DNA of 64,000 nt, taken from Winogradskyella marina. GTDB taxonomy: Bacteria > Bacteroidota > Bacteroidia > Flavobacteriales > Flavobacteriaceae. The stretch is taken from assembly GCF_015645385.1 (NCBI RefSeq), contig NZ_JADOET010000012.1, positions 1 through 64,000 of the forward strand, read 5' to 3'. Shown in pieces: positions 63,929-64,000 of this stretch (position 1 is its first letter; the number at the start of each line of letters is the position of its first letter). A program made the translations under genes and the position numbers. The notes beneath the pieces are model-generated. The model was not told the origin of the DNA. It saw only the letters and a list, made by a program, of their open reading frames with translations, and searched no databases.

Positions 63929-64000
63929 TTAATTTATATCATGTAATTTTTGAAGGTCTAAAATTTTAATATTTCTACCTTGCATTTCTATGATACCGTC
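63929..64000 (-). CDS. Crp/Fnr family transcription regulator, C-terminal end (cut by right window edge)
   Basis: Only the last 23 codons are in the window, read on the minus strand: DGIIEMQGRN then IKILDLQKLHDIN and a stop at 63929-63931. This is the typical end of Crp/Fnr regulators after the winged helix (xGLI...xRxIxILDxxxLxxI). It lies next to the stress protein genes that have FNR-like palindromes before them, so it is a good candidate for their regulator. The ligand or cluster type cannot be seen because the rest is outside. Confidence 0.75.
   Translation of the reverse strand, partial: DGIIEMQGRNIKILDLQKLHDIN

Noticed and set aside
1..64000. CRISPR arrays, tRNA or rRNA genes, transposases, prophage genes
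   Set aside because: I looked for regularly spaced repeats, cloverleaf-type sequences and transposase motifs and saw none. The S74 and YadA-like domains lie in genes with bacterial signal peptides, not in a phage module.

Overview
The window comes from an AT-rich chromosome of a member of the Bacteroidota, almost certainly a marine-type Flavobacteriaceae. The evidence is type IX secretion (T9SS) C-terminal domains, AraC-terminated hybrid two-component systems, long LptF/LptG permeases, a TonB/TonB-dependent receptor pair, a TAnnTTTG-type promoter before pheT, few Shine-Dalgarno sequences, and the block tpx-dgkA-ftsK-lolA-lptF/G-ribB, which I recall as typical of the family. I saw no tRNA, rRNA, CRISPR array, complete insertion sequence, integrase or prophage.

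Layout. 1-4.4 kb: the end of a membrane protein, then two tandem patatin-like lipases coupled to an M1 aminopeptidase, and a mosaic of REP-like repeats. 4.4-20.6 kb: mostly housekeeping and stand-alone genes (recG, NAD(P)-binding protein, a Pmp3-like peptide of 51 residues, a KDG-type sugar kinase, acetyltransferase, TonB, TonB-dependent receptor, YhhN lysoplasmalogenase, NDH-2, ECF sigma factor with membrane partner, acyltransferase, Nudix hydrolase, lipoprotein cyclophilin, M3 peptidase). 20.6-24.8 kb: a mosaic of single accessory genes separated by related intergenic elements of about 110-130 bp, next to a superoxide dismutase operon that includes a 56-residue coiled-coil gene. 24.8-36.4 kb: a thioredoxin-fold lipoprotein, pheT, then the tpx/dgkA and ftsK-lolA-lptF/G-ribB block.

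36.5-55.7 kb is the most distinctive part. Two minus-strand transcription units encode eleven secreted or surface proteins. Four share an N-terminal module and carry different C-terminal parts, including YadA-like head repeats and phage-tail-type S74 chaperone domains. The others are an OmpA-family lipoprotein, further lipoproteins, a protein with dockerin-like loops and a T9SS cargo. Upstream lie two tandem hybrid two-component regulators. A WTGTAAC motif, repeated at 21 bp in two places, lies before both units and as an inverted pair before the regulators, which suggests one regulon.

55.8-64 kb: a DegT-type (KdnA-like) aminotransferase, a nitroreductase, a decayed T9SS type B fragment, and a stress cluster. 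The cluster holds a beta-CASP nuclease, an ATP-cone/PD-(D/E)XK protein, three tandem-domain universal stress proteins, a small membrane protein, and the end of a Crp/Fnr regulator at the right edge. FNR-like palindromes (TGAT-N4-ATCA) lie about 60 bp before two of the stress protein genes. This looks like an oxygen- or energy-responsive regulon.
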